A DNA stretch of 64,000 bases from contig NZ_JAQSDH010000044.1 of assembly GCF_029945805.1 (NCBI RefSeq), positions 62,001-126,000 on the forward strand, written 5' to 3'. A program made the position numbers and the translations under genes. Below the pieces are notes generated by a model, which worked only from the letters and a program-made list of their open reading frames with translations, did not search any database and was not told where the DNA came from. Below, piece after piece: positions 9,234 to 17,127 of the stretch. Origin of the DNA: Flavobacterium sp. (GTDB lineage Bacteria > Bacteroidota > Bacteroidia > Flavobacteriales > Flavobacteriaceae). The stretch's first letter is position 1; each line of letters opens with the position of its first letter.

Positions 9234-9428
9234 TTAACTAACAACAGATAAACATTGCTTTAATTCGGGATGCTCACTCGTAAAGAATTGCAACCATTTT
9301 TTTAATTGTTCTACTTCGTATGGCAACAGGTTTCTAATTGCCTTTTTCAATTCTTTGGCAAAAAGTATTGGATCGAAGCTTACTCTTTCGAGTACAGATT
9401 TTGTGTAATCATAAATCATTCTAGGCAT
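9234..9428 (-). CDS. Small cytoplasmic protein A of a three-member paralogous cluster
   Basis: 64 residues, helical, no signal peptide. It aligns end to end with the products at 9578-9793 and 9900-10097. Shared pattern: Y/L-D-x-x-K-S near residues 5-10, F-x-K-E near 23-26, L-L-P-x-E near 33-37 and a central W-L-x-x-F. It is closer to copy C, with which it shares DYTKSVL and RVSFD. Each copy has its own upstream region, so they are separate small transcripts. I do not recognise the family; its similarity across three copies and intact frames show it is real. Confidence 0.8.
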   Translation of the reverse strand: MPRMIYDYTKSVLERVSFDPILFAKELKKAIRNLLPYEVEQLKKWLQFFTSEHPELKQCLSVVS

Positions 9429-9459
9429 GGTTAATTAAGATTTGGGGTTATCTTATTGT

Positions 9460-9493
9460 AAGAACGTTTAGTAAAAGTATACTAAAAGTTCTT
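9460..9493 (-). promoter_or_regulatory. Inverted repeat and promoter of small gene A
   Basis: AAGAACGTTTAGTA (9460-9473) and TACTAAAAGTTCTT (9480-9493) form a 14-bp inverted repeat with one mismatch. On the minus strand it overlaps a -7-like TACTTTTA (9472-9479). The AACGTTCTTA half recurs at the same distance (32 bases) from the start codon of gene C, so it may be an operator or a conserved leader element. Confidence 0.55.
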
Positions 9494-9577
9494 AGCTACC
9501 TAATGATTTGATTAAAAATAATCGTTTAAATACATTTTTAGTCGTTAAAATACATTTATTAACAGTATTTTAAGGTT

Positions 9578-9793
9578 TTAACTTACTAAAATATTTTTAT
9601 CTAAAAGCTCATAAAGCCACTTTTGCCTTTCTGGTTTATCAGCTGTGAAAAAAAATAACCAATTAGTAAGATTATCCTTTTCATGTGGCAATAAAGTTTT
9701 TGAGGCCTTGATTACTTCTTTTATAAAAAGTTCCTTGTTGTTACCAGTCTTCATAATCGAAGATTTTGCTAAATCGTATATAATCTGTCCCAT
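9578..9793 (-). CDS. Small cytoplasmic protein B of the paralogous cluster
   Basis: 71 residues, the most divergent of the three paralogues. It keeps IYDLAKS, F-I-K-E, LLPHE and NWLFFF at matching positions and has a 6-residue C-terminal extension. The sequence upstream lacks the AAGAACGTT element found in front of copies A and C, so its control may differ. Rich in Lys and hydrophobic residues; probably a helical hairpin or small bundle. Function unknown. Confidence 0.78.
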   Translation of the reverse strand: MGQIIYDLAKSSIMKTGNNKELFIKEVIKASKTLLPHEKDNLTNWLFFFTADKPERQKWLYELLDKNILVS

Positions 9794-9864
9794 AGTTGTA
9801 AAGTTTTATAACTAACTTTATGTACGAAACAATTAACTCTAAAGTTTCCCTAACTGAATAAAAT

Positions 9865-9892
9865 AAAAAAAGGAACCATTTAAGTTCCTTTT
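9865..9892 (-). terminator. Terminator after small gene C
   Basis: AAAAGGAAC (right arm read on the minus strand) pairs with GTTCCTTTT across a 7-base loop and ends in a T run on the minus strand, 8 bases beyond the stop at 9900. Confidence 0.8.
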
Positions 9893-9899
9893 AGTTTTA

Positions 9900-10097
9900 T
9901 TATGATTTGATTAGCAATACTGCATGCTGCAATTCTGGTTTTTCTTTTATAAATTTTAAAAGCCAAGATGTTAATTCTTCTAGTTCAAAAGGCAATAAAA
10001 CTTTATATGCTTTTTGAAGTTCTTTACAAAACAGATCGACATCAAAACTTACTCTTTTCAAAACAGACTTTGTGTAGTCTAACATTGATTTAGACAT
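9900..10097 (-). CDS. Small cytoplasmic protein C of the paralogous cluster
   Basis: 65 residues. Very close in pattern to copy A: DYTKSVLKRVSFD at the N-terminus, F-C-K-E-L-x-K-A, LLPFE, then SWLLKF. No cysteine or metal motif is conserved among the three (the single Cys here is not in A or B), which argues against a redox or zinc role. It carries its own promoter and terminator. Function unknown. Confidence 0.8.
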   Translation of the reverse strand: MSKSMLDYTKSVLKRVSFDVDLFCKELQKAYKVLLPFELEELTSWLLKFIKEKPELQHAVLLIKS

Positions 10098-10128
10098 GAA
10101 AGATTAATTTAGTTGGTTAGGTATAAAT

Positions 10129-10154
10129 AAGAACGTTACTGTTATCCAAAAGTA
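10129..10154 (-). promoter_or_regulatory. Promoter and conserved leader element of small gene C
   Basis: On the minus strand, TACTTTTG (10147-10154) is a perfect -7 box, followed by AACGTTCTTA (10129 and below) 32 bases before the ATG. This is the same element and distance as in front of gene A. Confidence 0.55.
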
Positions 10155-10218
10155 AAACTATTTTTCATTCATTGACAGAATTGCTAGTTAAATATAACTA
10201 CATTAAAAGTTAAATTAT

Positions 10219-10881
10219 TTAAAGTGCTTTAGTGGCGCGTAACATTTCCCTTTTGCCCGGCGCACCAGGTAGCTTTTCTACAGAAAATCCTGCTGAAAGC
10301 ATTGCTGTTTTAATGGATGTTCTGCAGGCATAGGTAACCAATACTCCGTTTGTCTTCATTGCCTTGAACATAGAAGCAAAAACTTCTTCTGACCAAAGTT
10401 CGGGTTGAACACGAAAACCGAACGCATCAAAATAAATCAAATCAAAAGCATTTTCATCTTGAATATCCTGAAAGAATTGCTTGCGTTTGGTTAAAGTAAA
10501 AGTAGCTGAAAGTGCATTCTTTTGTTCCCATTGGCTTTCGTGCATCTCATTAAAAAGGATCTTTTCAGTAGAGTCGATTTCATCTGAATAATTCATCTGC
10601 AACGCTTCTTCAATTGAAATAGGATAAGCCTCTATTCCGATGTAATTAATAGGTTGATTTCTCTTTTTAGCTTCCAAATACGTAATGAAACTATTGAGTC
10701 CAGTTCCAAAACCAATTTCTAAAATAGAAATGGGCTTGTCTCCAAAAAGATCAAGCCCATTTTTTATAAATACGTGATAGGCTTCCTGAATGGCTCCGTG
10801 TTTCGAGTGGTAACTTTCGTCCCATTCCGGAAGATGAATCGTTGTCGAACCATCATTGGTTTGAATAATTTCGCGTTTCAA
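10219..10881 (-). CDS. mnmD: tRNA 5-aminomethyl-2-thiouridine methyltransferase, MnmD type
   Basis: SAM-dependent methyltransferase that completes the mnm5s2U modification at the wobble base of certain tRNAs; here a free MnmD domain, not fused to the MnmC oxidase as in E. coli. The SAM-binding loop is ILEIGFGTGLNSF, and DLIYFDAFGF matches the family active-site region. I choose a TTG start at 10881 (LKREIIQTNDG, where relatives begin MKR): it is 2 bases after the upstream stop, while an in-frame ATG at 10956 would overlap the previous gene by 73 bases. Third gene of a minus-strand operon, likely translationally coupled. About 220 residues. Confidence 0.88.
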   Translation of the reverse strand: MKREIIQTNDGSTTIHLPEWDESYHSKHGAIQEAYHVFIKNGLDLFGDKPISILEIGFGTGLNSFITYLEAKKRNQPINYIGIEAYPISIEEALQMNYSDEIDSTEKILFNEMHESQWEQKNALSATFTLTKRKQFFQDIQDENAFDLIYFDAFGFRVQPELWSEEVFASMFKAMKTNGVLVTYACRTSIKTAMLSAGFSVEKLPGAPGKREMLRATKAL

Positions 10882-10883
10882 AG

Positions 10884-11354
10884 TTATTCTTTTAAATAAA
10901 GTTTCTTGATTTTCGGAATGGGTCCGCCACATTTTTCCATATGGCAGGCAATACAAGCATCTACGGCTGCATTAAAATTCTTTCTTTGATTGTTAGGATC
11001 AGTGTAAAGCAATTTTTGAGCTGCAATATAGTCTGCAGCTTTTTCCTTAAAGAATTCATCATTATCGGATTCATCCGTGAATTTTGAACTGAAAATCTTT
11101 TGATAATGCTCTGGAAATTTACCTATCGCTTCTCCTTTTTTGATATTCGCTTTAACGCGTTGATTGTCGACATACATTTGCTCCATCAAAGCTGCCATTT
11201 CTGACATTTGGTACATTTCTAGTTTTTTTTCACTTTTTTCAGCAGGACAAGGTTCTTCCTTTTTTACTTCTTTTTTCTGGCAAGAAACCAAAATAGCAGA
11301 ACTTCCAAAGAACAAGAAACTCAAAACTACAGCAAACGTGATTCTCTTTTTCAT
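10884..11354 (-). CDS. Monoheme c-type cytochrome lipoprotein
   Basis: 156 residues. Lipoprotein signal with lipobox LVSC (C25), a Lys/Glu linker, then a helical domain ending in a single heme motif CIACH (134-138). A heme near the C-terminus after a helical bundle is the layout of class II (cytochrome c') proteins, which bind small gases or move electrons in the periplasm. It may hold an outer- or inner-membrane anchor through lipid. It sits between the DUF4920 and mnmD genes, 3 bases after the first and 2 bases before the TTG of the second. Partner unknown. Confidence 0.85.
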   Translation of the reverse strand: MKKRITFAVVLSFLFFGSSAILVSCQKKEVKKEEPCPAEKSEKKLEMYQMSEMAALMEQMYVDNQRVKANIKKGEAIGKFPEHYQKIFSSKFTDESDNDEFFKEKAADYIAAQKLLYTDPNNQRKNFNAAVDACIACHMEKCGGPIPKIKKLYLKE

Positions 11355-11357
11355 GTA

Positions 11358-11849
11358 TTATTTTTTGATATAAACGCCATCTGCTGTAAAAGCAAAAGTA
11401 GTTTCTGGCTTTGTAATTTTAGCAATTTCTTCTTTAGATTTTCCCGCGTCTTTCGCATAGTGCCTTAACGATTCCACTGTTTCTACATCTACAAAAGCTT
11501 TTCCATTTACAATAGCATCACTATTATCCGCATTTAAAGGAACGAAGAATCCATAATCCTTGAATTTTACAAATGATTTATCATCACCAGCTAATTCCAT
11601 GTTCATCCAACAGCCTTTCTTTTTACAAACCGACTTGATTTTAGAGGCAAATTGTACAGTGATGGTATCTCCTTTTTTAAGGTTTTTATATTTTTTAAGC
11701 ATTTGATCTTTCGTTAATACTTTAGTCACTTTGAATTTTTCTCCAAATGAAGCATAATCTTTAGCATTGAAAGCTACTGCATTTTTTTGAGCCATCATTG
11801 TTGTTCCGATAAACAATAACATAACTAGGATAAGGTGCATTTTTTTCAT
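11358..11849 (-). CDS. Secreted DUF4920 protein
   Basis: 163 residues from the ATG at 11849, which starts a clear signal peptide (MKKMHLILVMLLFIGTTMMA); a longer reading from 12002 adds non-conserved sequence. The mature part has the DUF4920 hallmark SVCKKKGCWMNM with two cysteines near residue 90 and VPLNADNSDAIVNGKAFV downstream. DUF4920 proteins are periplasmic and of unknown function; the Cys pair suggests metal binding or redox activity, which fits the heme protein encoded next. First gene of the operon. Confidence 0.86.
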   Translation of the reverse strand: MKKMHLILVMLLFIGTTMMAQKNAVAFNAKDYASFGEKFKVTKVLTKDQMLKKYKNLKKGDTITVQFASKIKSVCKKKGCWMNMELAGDDKSFVKFKDYGFFVPLNADNSDAIVNGKAFVDVETVESLRHYAKDAGKSKEEIAKITKPETTFAFTADGVYIKK

Positions 11850-11871
11850 GTGTGTGTTTTTTAATGATTTG

Positions 11872-11899
11872 CAAATGTAAAAAGAATAGTAAATATCAA
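11872..11899 (-). promoter_or_regulatory. Promoter of the DUF4920 operon
   Basis: On the minus strand, TTG (11899-11897), a 17-base spacer, then TACATTTG (11879-11872), close to the Bacteroidota TTG-N19-TAnnTTTG pattern, 23 bases before the ATG. Confidence 0.6.
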
Positions 11900-12128
11900 T
11901 GCTAAAATGACAATTATTTTTGGGTTTTAAGATGAAATTAATGCTATAAATTAGTTTAAAATCAGGATTTCCAAAAAAAACCATTTTTTTTCTGTTATGC
12001 AAAAAACAGAAATATTTTTATTAGTTTTACAAAAAATAAACACACAAGCCTAATCATTCAGAAAATAAATTACAAATCACTAGTTGTCAATTAGTTGTTG
12101 TATTTTCCGAGTTTAAAAATAGAACTAG

Positions 12129-13196
12129 ATGACATTAAAAATTACTTCCGAAATCGATATAGTTAAAGCAAAAACCTCTAAAATAAAAGAAGTCGATTTT
12201 GAAAATATCGCCTTTGGAAATATCTTTACAGACCACATGCTGGTTTGTGATTTTAAAGATGGCGCATGGGAAAAACCTAGTATCAAACCTTACGAACCTT
12301 TTATGATTGATCCTTCAGCTAAAGTCTTCCATTATGGGCAGGCTATTTTTGAAGGTATGAAAGCGTATCGTGATGACAATGATCAAGTATGGTTATTCAG
12401 ACCCGACCAAAACTTAGAGCGTTTCAATAAATCGGCTGTTAGAATGGCAATGCCTGAGATTACTGAAGATATTTTTATTGATGGATTAAAAGCCATCGTT
12501 GAATTAGATAAAGACTGGGTTAAGAAAGGTTTGGGTAATACCCTGTACATCCGACCGTTTATGATTGCCATTGGATCGGGTGTTATTGCTCAGCCGTCTA
12601 CACAATACCGTTTCATGATTATCCTTTCTCCTGCTCGCGCATATTACTCGGGTGAAGTTAAGGTGATTATTGCCGAACACTACAGCCGCGCAGCAAATGG
12701 TGGAATTGGTGCTGCTAAAGCGGCAGGAAATTATTCTTCGCAATTCTATCCACAAAAACTAGCGCAAGAAAAAGGATTCCAACAAATCATCTGGACGGAT
12801 GATGCTACTCATACCAAATTAGAAGAAGCAGGAACCATGAATGTATTTTTCAGATTTAATGATACCATTTGCACAGCGCCAGCCAGTGAAAGAATATTGG
12901 ACGGTGTAACCCGAAAAAGTTTAATTGCTATAGCAAAACGTGACGGCATAAAAGTAGAAGAACGTTCCGTATTGGTTTCTGAATTAGTTGAAGGCGCGAA
13001 AAACGGAAGTCTAAAAGAAATCTTCGGAGCCGGAACTGCCGCTGTCGTGAGTCCAATTGTAGGATTTCAATACCAAGAGCATTATTATGAACTCCCAAAA
13101 TTAGAAAACTCAATCGCATTAGAATTAAAAGACAAACTGACTAAAATTCAGTATAACCTTGCCGAAGATACATTTGGTTGGATGGTTAAGATTTAA
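12129..13196 (+). CDS. ilvE: Branched-chain amino acid aminotransferase
   Basis: PLP enzyme of fold type IV that transfers the amino group between glutamate and the 2-oxo acids of leucine, isoleucine and valine. 355 residues, the usual length of the long (eukaryote-like) branch. The PLP lysine is K197 (GAAKAAGNYSSQ); the cofactor-phosphate region EAGTMNVFF and the FGAGTAAVVSPI segment are present. Single gene, divergent from the DUF4920 operon across about 280 bases that hold the latter's promoter and no other gene. Confidence 0.96.
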   Translation: MTLKITSEIDIVKAKTSKIKEVDFENIAFGNIFTDHMLVCDFKDGAWEKPSIKPYEPFMIDPSAKVFHYGQAIFEGMKAYRDDNDQVWLFRPDQNLERFNKSAVRMAMPEITEDIFIDGLKAIVELDKDWVKKGLGNTLYIRPFMIAIGSGVIAQPSTQYRFMIILSPARAYYSGEVKVIIAEHYSRAANGGIGAAKAAGNYSSQFYPQKLAQEKGFQQIIWTDDATHTKLEEAGTMNVFFRFNDTICTAPASERILDGVTRKSLIAIAKRDGIKVEERSVLVSELVEGAKNGSLKEIFGAGTAAVVSPIVGFQYQEHYYELPKLENSIALELKDKLTKIQYNLAEDTFGWMVKI

Positions 13197-13225
13197 GGGA
13201 AAGAGGAAAAGGATAACGATAAATC

Positions 13226-13257
13226 AAAAAACTTTGGGGAAACTTGGAGTTTTTTTG
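13226..13257 (+). terminator. Probable terminator after ilvE
   Basis: AAAAAACT and AGTTTTTT arms around a GC-rich loop, followed by a T run. A weaker stem than the others in the window. Confidence 0.6.
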
Positions 13258-13438
13258 TTTGTAGTGCTGAATTGTATGGCATCGGTCTATCATTTTGTAC
13301 TTTACAAAGTTGCGAATAATGGCATATTCTCTTTATAGGTTTGGTTTTGATAGTTGTACGATTGCCATCTCACACTATAACAAAAAAAAACGGATACCCA
13401 TTTTAGAAAGGCGTCTCACTTTACATAATCATTACTGA

Positions 13439-14022
13439 TTAAGCCACTACGGATATGGTTACAATATCACTCCACAAACCTACCTGATCGTAATTGTACA
13501 AATACAGTGCTCTGTATTTCCAAACGGCGCTTTCTTCTGCTGGAGGTAACTCTGATTTATTTATAAAGTACGGATGCAAGTCTTTGTCTAACACTATAAA
13601 TCCTTTGCCGCTTAATTTTCCGATAATAATACCCTAAAATTTTCCTTTCTTCCAGTCCAGGTTAACCTTTCCTCCTCTTGATATTGCTTTCAATATCGGT
13701 TTCGCTGTGTCTAAATCTAGTTTTAACGAGGCGAAAATTCAATTCCTAAGTTTTGTCCAATGGCGGTCGTATAACTTTGATGTACTTTTATATGGTTGAC
13801 CATAGTCGTAAATCTGAAAACGATGCCTGGTGCTGCAGCTGCCGAAACGGTATCCAATGCCAGAGTTTCAGGAAAGATGTTGGAGTATTCAATACTGTGT
13901 TGGGACGTTGCATAAATGAGTATAGCACATTCAAAAACAATTTTAGAACGTTCAATAATGGGTTTGAAATTTCCAACAATGAGTGTAGGAGTTTCAAAAA
14001 TGACTATTTCAAGTTTGTAATC
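13439..14022 (-). pseudogene. Decayed gene for a flavobacterial FN3-like C-terminal protein
   Basis: Read on the minus strand, 99 codons are open from 14022 (including AAPGIVFRFTTMVNHIKVHQ and SYTTAIGQNLGIE) to a stop at 13723-13725. The frame then shifts and continues as ASLKLDLDTAKPILKA and GGKVNLDWKKGKF. It meets a TAG at 13634-13636 and goes on as GIIIGKLSGKGFIVLDKD and then WKYRALYLYNYDQVGLWSD to a stop at 13439. The order (PGIVxRF, YTxAxGxxLGIE, GGKVxLDWKKG, KYRxxY, QVGxWSD) is that of a recurrent Bacteroidota protein of about 200 residues. One frameshift plus one nonsense mutation and no start make it a remnant. The flanks (13258-13438 and 14023-14190) hold nothing I can identify. Confidence 0.72.
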
Positions 14023-14190
14023 CTATTTAGTTAGTAATAGGAAATGTTTTATATATTTGAGATGTAAACTGGGACTGGAGTTATATTAATCTTATGAATG
14101 TAGGTTTGTAGCAGATATATAAAGTTAGCCGTCAATTTGTCAGAACGAAATCGAAACCGAAAATCAAGAATAAACAAAATCAAACATTTT

Positions 14191-14754
14191 ATGAAGAAGA
14201 CAATTCTGACTTTAGCTCTAATCAGTTTAACAATAACTGTAAAATCTCAAAATGCCAGTGTTGAAAAATCTGTATTTGGTATTCAAACAGGTTTATTTGG
14301 TATTTGGGCACACAATGAAACGAAACTGACTAATCAAATTGCGTTACGAAGTGAAATTGGATTTGATAGTGGAATTTGGGGCGGAGATTTTTGCGACAAA
14401 ACGGGATTTTTAATGACTCCAGTGATAACTGCTGAACCAAAATGGTATTATAATCTGAATAAAAGAGTAAGAAAATCGAAAAGAATTGATGGAAATAGCG
14501 GAAATTTTATTTCACTTAAAATAAGTTATCACCCAGATTGGTTTGTAATTTCAAATTATGATAATATTAATATTATTAGTGATATTTCAATTGTACCAAC
14601 TTGGGGAATTAGAAGAAATATTGGAAAACATTTCAACTATGAAACCGGAATTGGAATTGGTTACCGATATATTTTTGCTAAGCAAGCAGGTTATATAGAA
14701 AACGAAAGCGAAGCGGCTCTTAATTTACACTTGAGAATTGGATATAGATTTTAA
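14191..14754 (+). CDS. Probable outer membrane beta-barrel protein
   Basis: 187 residues from the ATG at 14191, which begins a signal peptide (MKKTILTLALISLTITVKSQ); an in-frame start at 14137 would precede it with basic, unrelated sequence. The mature part alternates polar and hydrophobic residues in strands, with aromatic girdles, and ends RIGYRF, a terminal aromatic typical of barrel assembly signals. No enzymatic motif. Low GC and position between a pseudogene and a retropepsin-like gene suggest accessory content. A copy of the shared 65-bp repeat follows. Confidence 0.7.
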   Translation: MKKTILTLALISLTITVKSQNASVEKSVFGIQTGLFGIWAHNETKLTNQIALRSEIGFDSGIWGGDFCDKTGFLMTPVITAEPKWYYNLNKRVRKSKRIDGNSGNFISLKISYHPDWFVISNYDNINIISDISIVPTWGIRRNIGKHFNYETGIGIGYRYIFAKQAGYIENESEAALNLHLRIGYRF

Positions 14755-14769
14755 AAAAACCAAACGTCT

Positions 14770-14835
14770 AAAAGCTGTTTCGCACAATTGCAAATTTTGT
14801 GGAAAGTTCATGTTCACGTTTTGCAGGAATTTTAA
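14770..14835 (+). repeat. Pocket repeat, copy 1 (most diverged)
   Basis: Begins AAAGCTGTTTCGCAC and ends CACGTTTTGCAGGAATTTTA. It aligns loosely with 15801-15873, 35357-35420 and 36703-36770, and starts 16 bases after the stop of the preceding gene. Confidence 0.4.
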
Positions 14836-14923
14836 TCTTTAACATAAAATAATTCGTTCATAAGTTCGCAACTGATGCAATGCGTGGAAACGATGTATGC
14901 TATTATAAAAAAAAAACGTAAAA

Positions 14924-15808
14924 ATGAAAAAAAGGATATCAATTATTTTTTTGTTGTCAACTATAAATACCTTTTCACAAACAATTAAATTGAGTGACAC
15001 AATTGAAATGCATATTAATAAACATAATACAATGTTTGTAAATGCTATTTTCAATGAAAAAGATACTTTAAAATTAAATTTTGATACCGGAACAACTGAA
15101 TTGATACTGACAAATGATGTTTTAAATAATAAGCTAAAATCTAAAACCGAACTTTATAACAAATTATACAATTTGCAGATTGGAAACATTCAATATAAAA
15201 GTAAAGTTTATAATGCGGAATTATCTGGTCAAGGTACAGATGGAAGATTTGGCTGGGACTTTTTTAAAGAAAATATAGTTGAGATTAATTATGACAAAGG
15301 ATATTTAATTATTCATTCAGAATTACCACAATACGTAAAATTTGATAAGAAGTTTACAAAACTTAAAATAGAAATGTGGAAAGACTTATTTTTTATTAAA
15401 TGTGAAATTAAAGAAAATGGTATTATAAATAATAATCTATTTCTTTTTGATACTGGCTTTCAAAGAACTGCAATGTTAGATAATGACCTATTAAAAGAAG
15501 GACAATTTCCAACTGAAAAAATGAAAATAATTAAAAAAGTAATAATGAAAGGTGCAAAGGGAAATGAAATTCCTGTTATTACAGCAAATTTACAAAAATT
15601 GCAAATTGGAAAATATATTTTAAAAACTATTCCTGTTCAAATAACAACTACACAAAAACCATTAAAAGATAAAAATGTACATATTTTAGGAAACGAAATT
15701 TTAAAGAAGTTTACTGTTTTTTTGGATTTTAAAAATAATATCGTTTATATGAAACCGAGTAAATTTTACAACGAAAAATATATAGATGAAAGGAAAAACG
15801 GCACCTAA
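14924..15808 (+). CDS. Exported retropepsin-like aspartic protease family protein
   Basis: 294 residues with a signal peptide (1-19). Two aspartic-protease motifs, FDTGTTE near residue 54 and FDTGFQRTA near 175, each followed by a hydrophobic-hydrophobic-Gly region (GRFGWDFF; HILGNEIL), as in pepsin-like two-lobe or tandem retropepsin folds. Members of this Bacteroidota group are annotated as aspartyl proteases, but substrates are unknown. Very AT-rich. The TAA stop lies inside the shared repeat (CCTAACAGCGG). Confidence 0.8.
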   Translation: MKKRISIIFLLSTINTFSQTIKLSDTIEMHINKHNTMFVNAIFNEKDTLKLNFDTGTTELILTNDVLNNKLKSKTELYNKLYNLQIGNIQYKSKVYNAELSGQGTDGRFGWDFFKENIVEINYDKGYLIIHSELPQYVKFDKKFTKLKIEMWKDLFFIKCEIKENGIINNNLFLFDTGFQRTAMLDNDLLKEGQFPTEKMKIIKKVIMKGAKGNEIPVITANLQKLQIGKYILKTIPVQITTTQKPLKDKNVHILGNEILKKFTVFLDFKNNIVYMKPSKFYNEKYIDERKNGT

Positions 15809-15873
15809 CAGCGGTGTCATGAAGTGGCGAGAAATGTGCTAAATTCACATTTTTCTTTCGCAAGCAACTTTAC
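15801..15873 (+). repeat. Pocket repeat, copy 2
   Basis: Runs from GCACCTAACAGCGGTGTC through a GTGGCG core and TAAATTCACATTTTTCTTTC to about 15873. Clear similarity to 35357-35420 and 36703-36770. It contains the stop codon of the retropepsin-like gene. Confidence 0.6.
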
Positions 15874-15938
15874 CTTATTGGAAAATAGGTCTTTACAAAG
15901 ACGATAGTATTTTCAAATCAAAAACAGTATACCATTCA

Positions 15939-16727
15939 ATGACAACTACACATTGCATCAACTGCGATAAAAAATTAGTAGATACCTTTTGTTCGGCCTG
16001 CTGACAAAAAGCGGATAAGCACCCTATTACTTTTAAAAACTTTATTTCTCACGATGTTTTGCACGGCTTATTCCATATAGAAAAAAGAATACTATTCACT
16101 TCAAAAGAAGCCTTACTTCGCCCTGGAAAAGCCGCACTCGATTATATTTATGGAAAAAGAAAGCGGTATTACAATGTGTTTTATTTGATTTTAATCACCT
16201 TTGGTCTAATCGTTTTTTTTCGTCATTTTTATAATGAATTGTCCAATTCTATAGCTACAGAACCAATTCCGGAGAGAACGTATATCAATGAAGCGAGTAA
16301 AAGATACGCTGAGCTATTTTCTGAGAAAAGCAAGATTATAATTTTCCTCTTGGTGCCGTTGTTTGCCTTAAACAGCTTTATTTTTTTCAGAAGAAAAAAG
16401 TTAAACCTGACGGAACATTCTATAATAGCCGGAATGGTATTATTAAGTGTATTATTGATTTCATTATTTGGAAACCTCTTTTTTTACTTTGATATACTTG
16501 TTGTCTTTAGCGATGCTTTCAACGATATAATAAGTCTGCTTATAGTGGTTCTAATCTTTATCCAAATTTTACATGGCTATTATAATGCGTTTAATGCTGA
16601 TTATTCTAAATTGGGAATCAGCTACAGAATCGGGTTGTTTTTGGCGTTGATTTGCCCAGAAATAGCCATTATGCTATTTATCCGTATCAGATTTATCACA
16701 CATTGGAAATTTGGAGTTATTTCTTAG
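15939..16727 (+). pseudogene. DUF3667 membrane protein interrupted by an in-frame TGA
   Basis: From the ATG at 15939 the frame reads a zinc-ribbon (C-x2-C ... C-x2-C: CINC and CSAC), then TGA at 16002-16004, then QKADKHPITFKNF, HGLFHIEKR and four to five transmembrane helices up to 16727 (262 codons). DUF3667 proteins carry CSxCGQK at this point, so TGA most likely replaces GGA (Gly) by one base. The remainder could start only at a weak TTG at 16059 without the ribbon. Either a recent pseudogene or a sequencing error; the rest of the frame is intact. Confidence 0.75.
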
Positions 16728-16836
16728 AATCCTTTGTAGCGCTTACTTTTCCGTGCATTACTTTTAATCTTTTGATAACCTTTTCAAAACTCCTATGTTT
16801 TTGATGTGGTGTAATTTTACACAACTTAAAAAATTA

Positions 16837-17001
16837 ATGGAAATGAATTTAGCTATTTATAGTATTTTGATAGTAATGGCAATCATTTTATTGGTACTGA
16901 TTGTTAAAGAGCATTTAGCGTATAAAAAAGAGTTTAACGCTAATTCAGGTAGGGAATATAACTCTAGATTAAAGAATGAATTTGAAGATGCTGAGGAATA
17001 A
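16837..17001 (+). CDS. Small single-pass membrane protein
   Basis: About 54 residues from ATG 16837 (a second ATG at 16843 is equally possible). One hydrophobic helix (IYSILIVMAIILLVLIV), then a charged tail. The upstream sequence has TAATTTTA near 16811 as a possible -7 box. No family known to me; moderate support because the frame is short but the hydrophobic-then-charged pattern is protein-like. Confidence 0.5.
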   Translation: MEMNLAIYSILIVMAIILLVLIVKEHLAYKKEFNANSGREYNSRLKNEFEDAEE

Positions 17002-17088
17002 GTTGAAAAGCACTTCGACAGGCTCAGTGTGACAATGCAATTCTAATTGGATTTTGTTAGAGTAATTGTGTTTCCTAAAAAAAATTTA

Positions 17089-17127
17089 AGATAAAAAAAA
17101 GCGCACCTGTAAGTACGCTTATCTTTT
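17089..17127 (-). terminator. Terminator of the MazG-like gene
   Basis: AAGCGCAC (17099-17106) pairs with GTACGCTT (17113-17120) with one mismatch, and ends in a long T run on the minus strand. Outer AAGATAA/TTATCTT bases extend the stem. Confidence 0.75.

Noticed and set aside
13753..14034. Plus-strand frame of 93 codons
   Set aside because: It lies opposite the degenerate gene remnant, and its repeats (FKN, FNN) mirror the AT-rich antisense sequence.
16002..16004. TGA after CSAC read as selenocysteine
   Set aside because: The family has glycine here, no SECIS-like hairpin was seen after it, and Flavobacterium-type genomes normally lack the selenocysteine system as far as I know.
16059..16727. 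A separate shorter gene starting at TTG 16059
   Set aside because: It starts in the middle of the DUF3667 domain and lacks the zinc ribbon; better explained as the rest of a broken gene.
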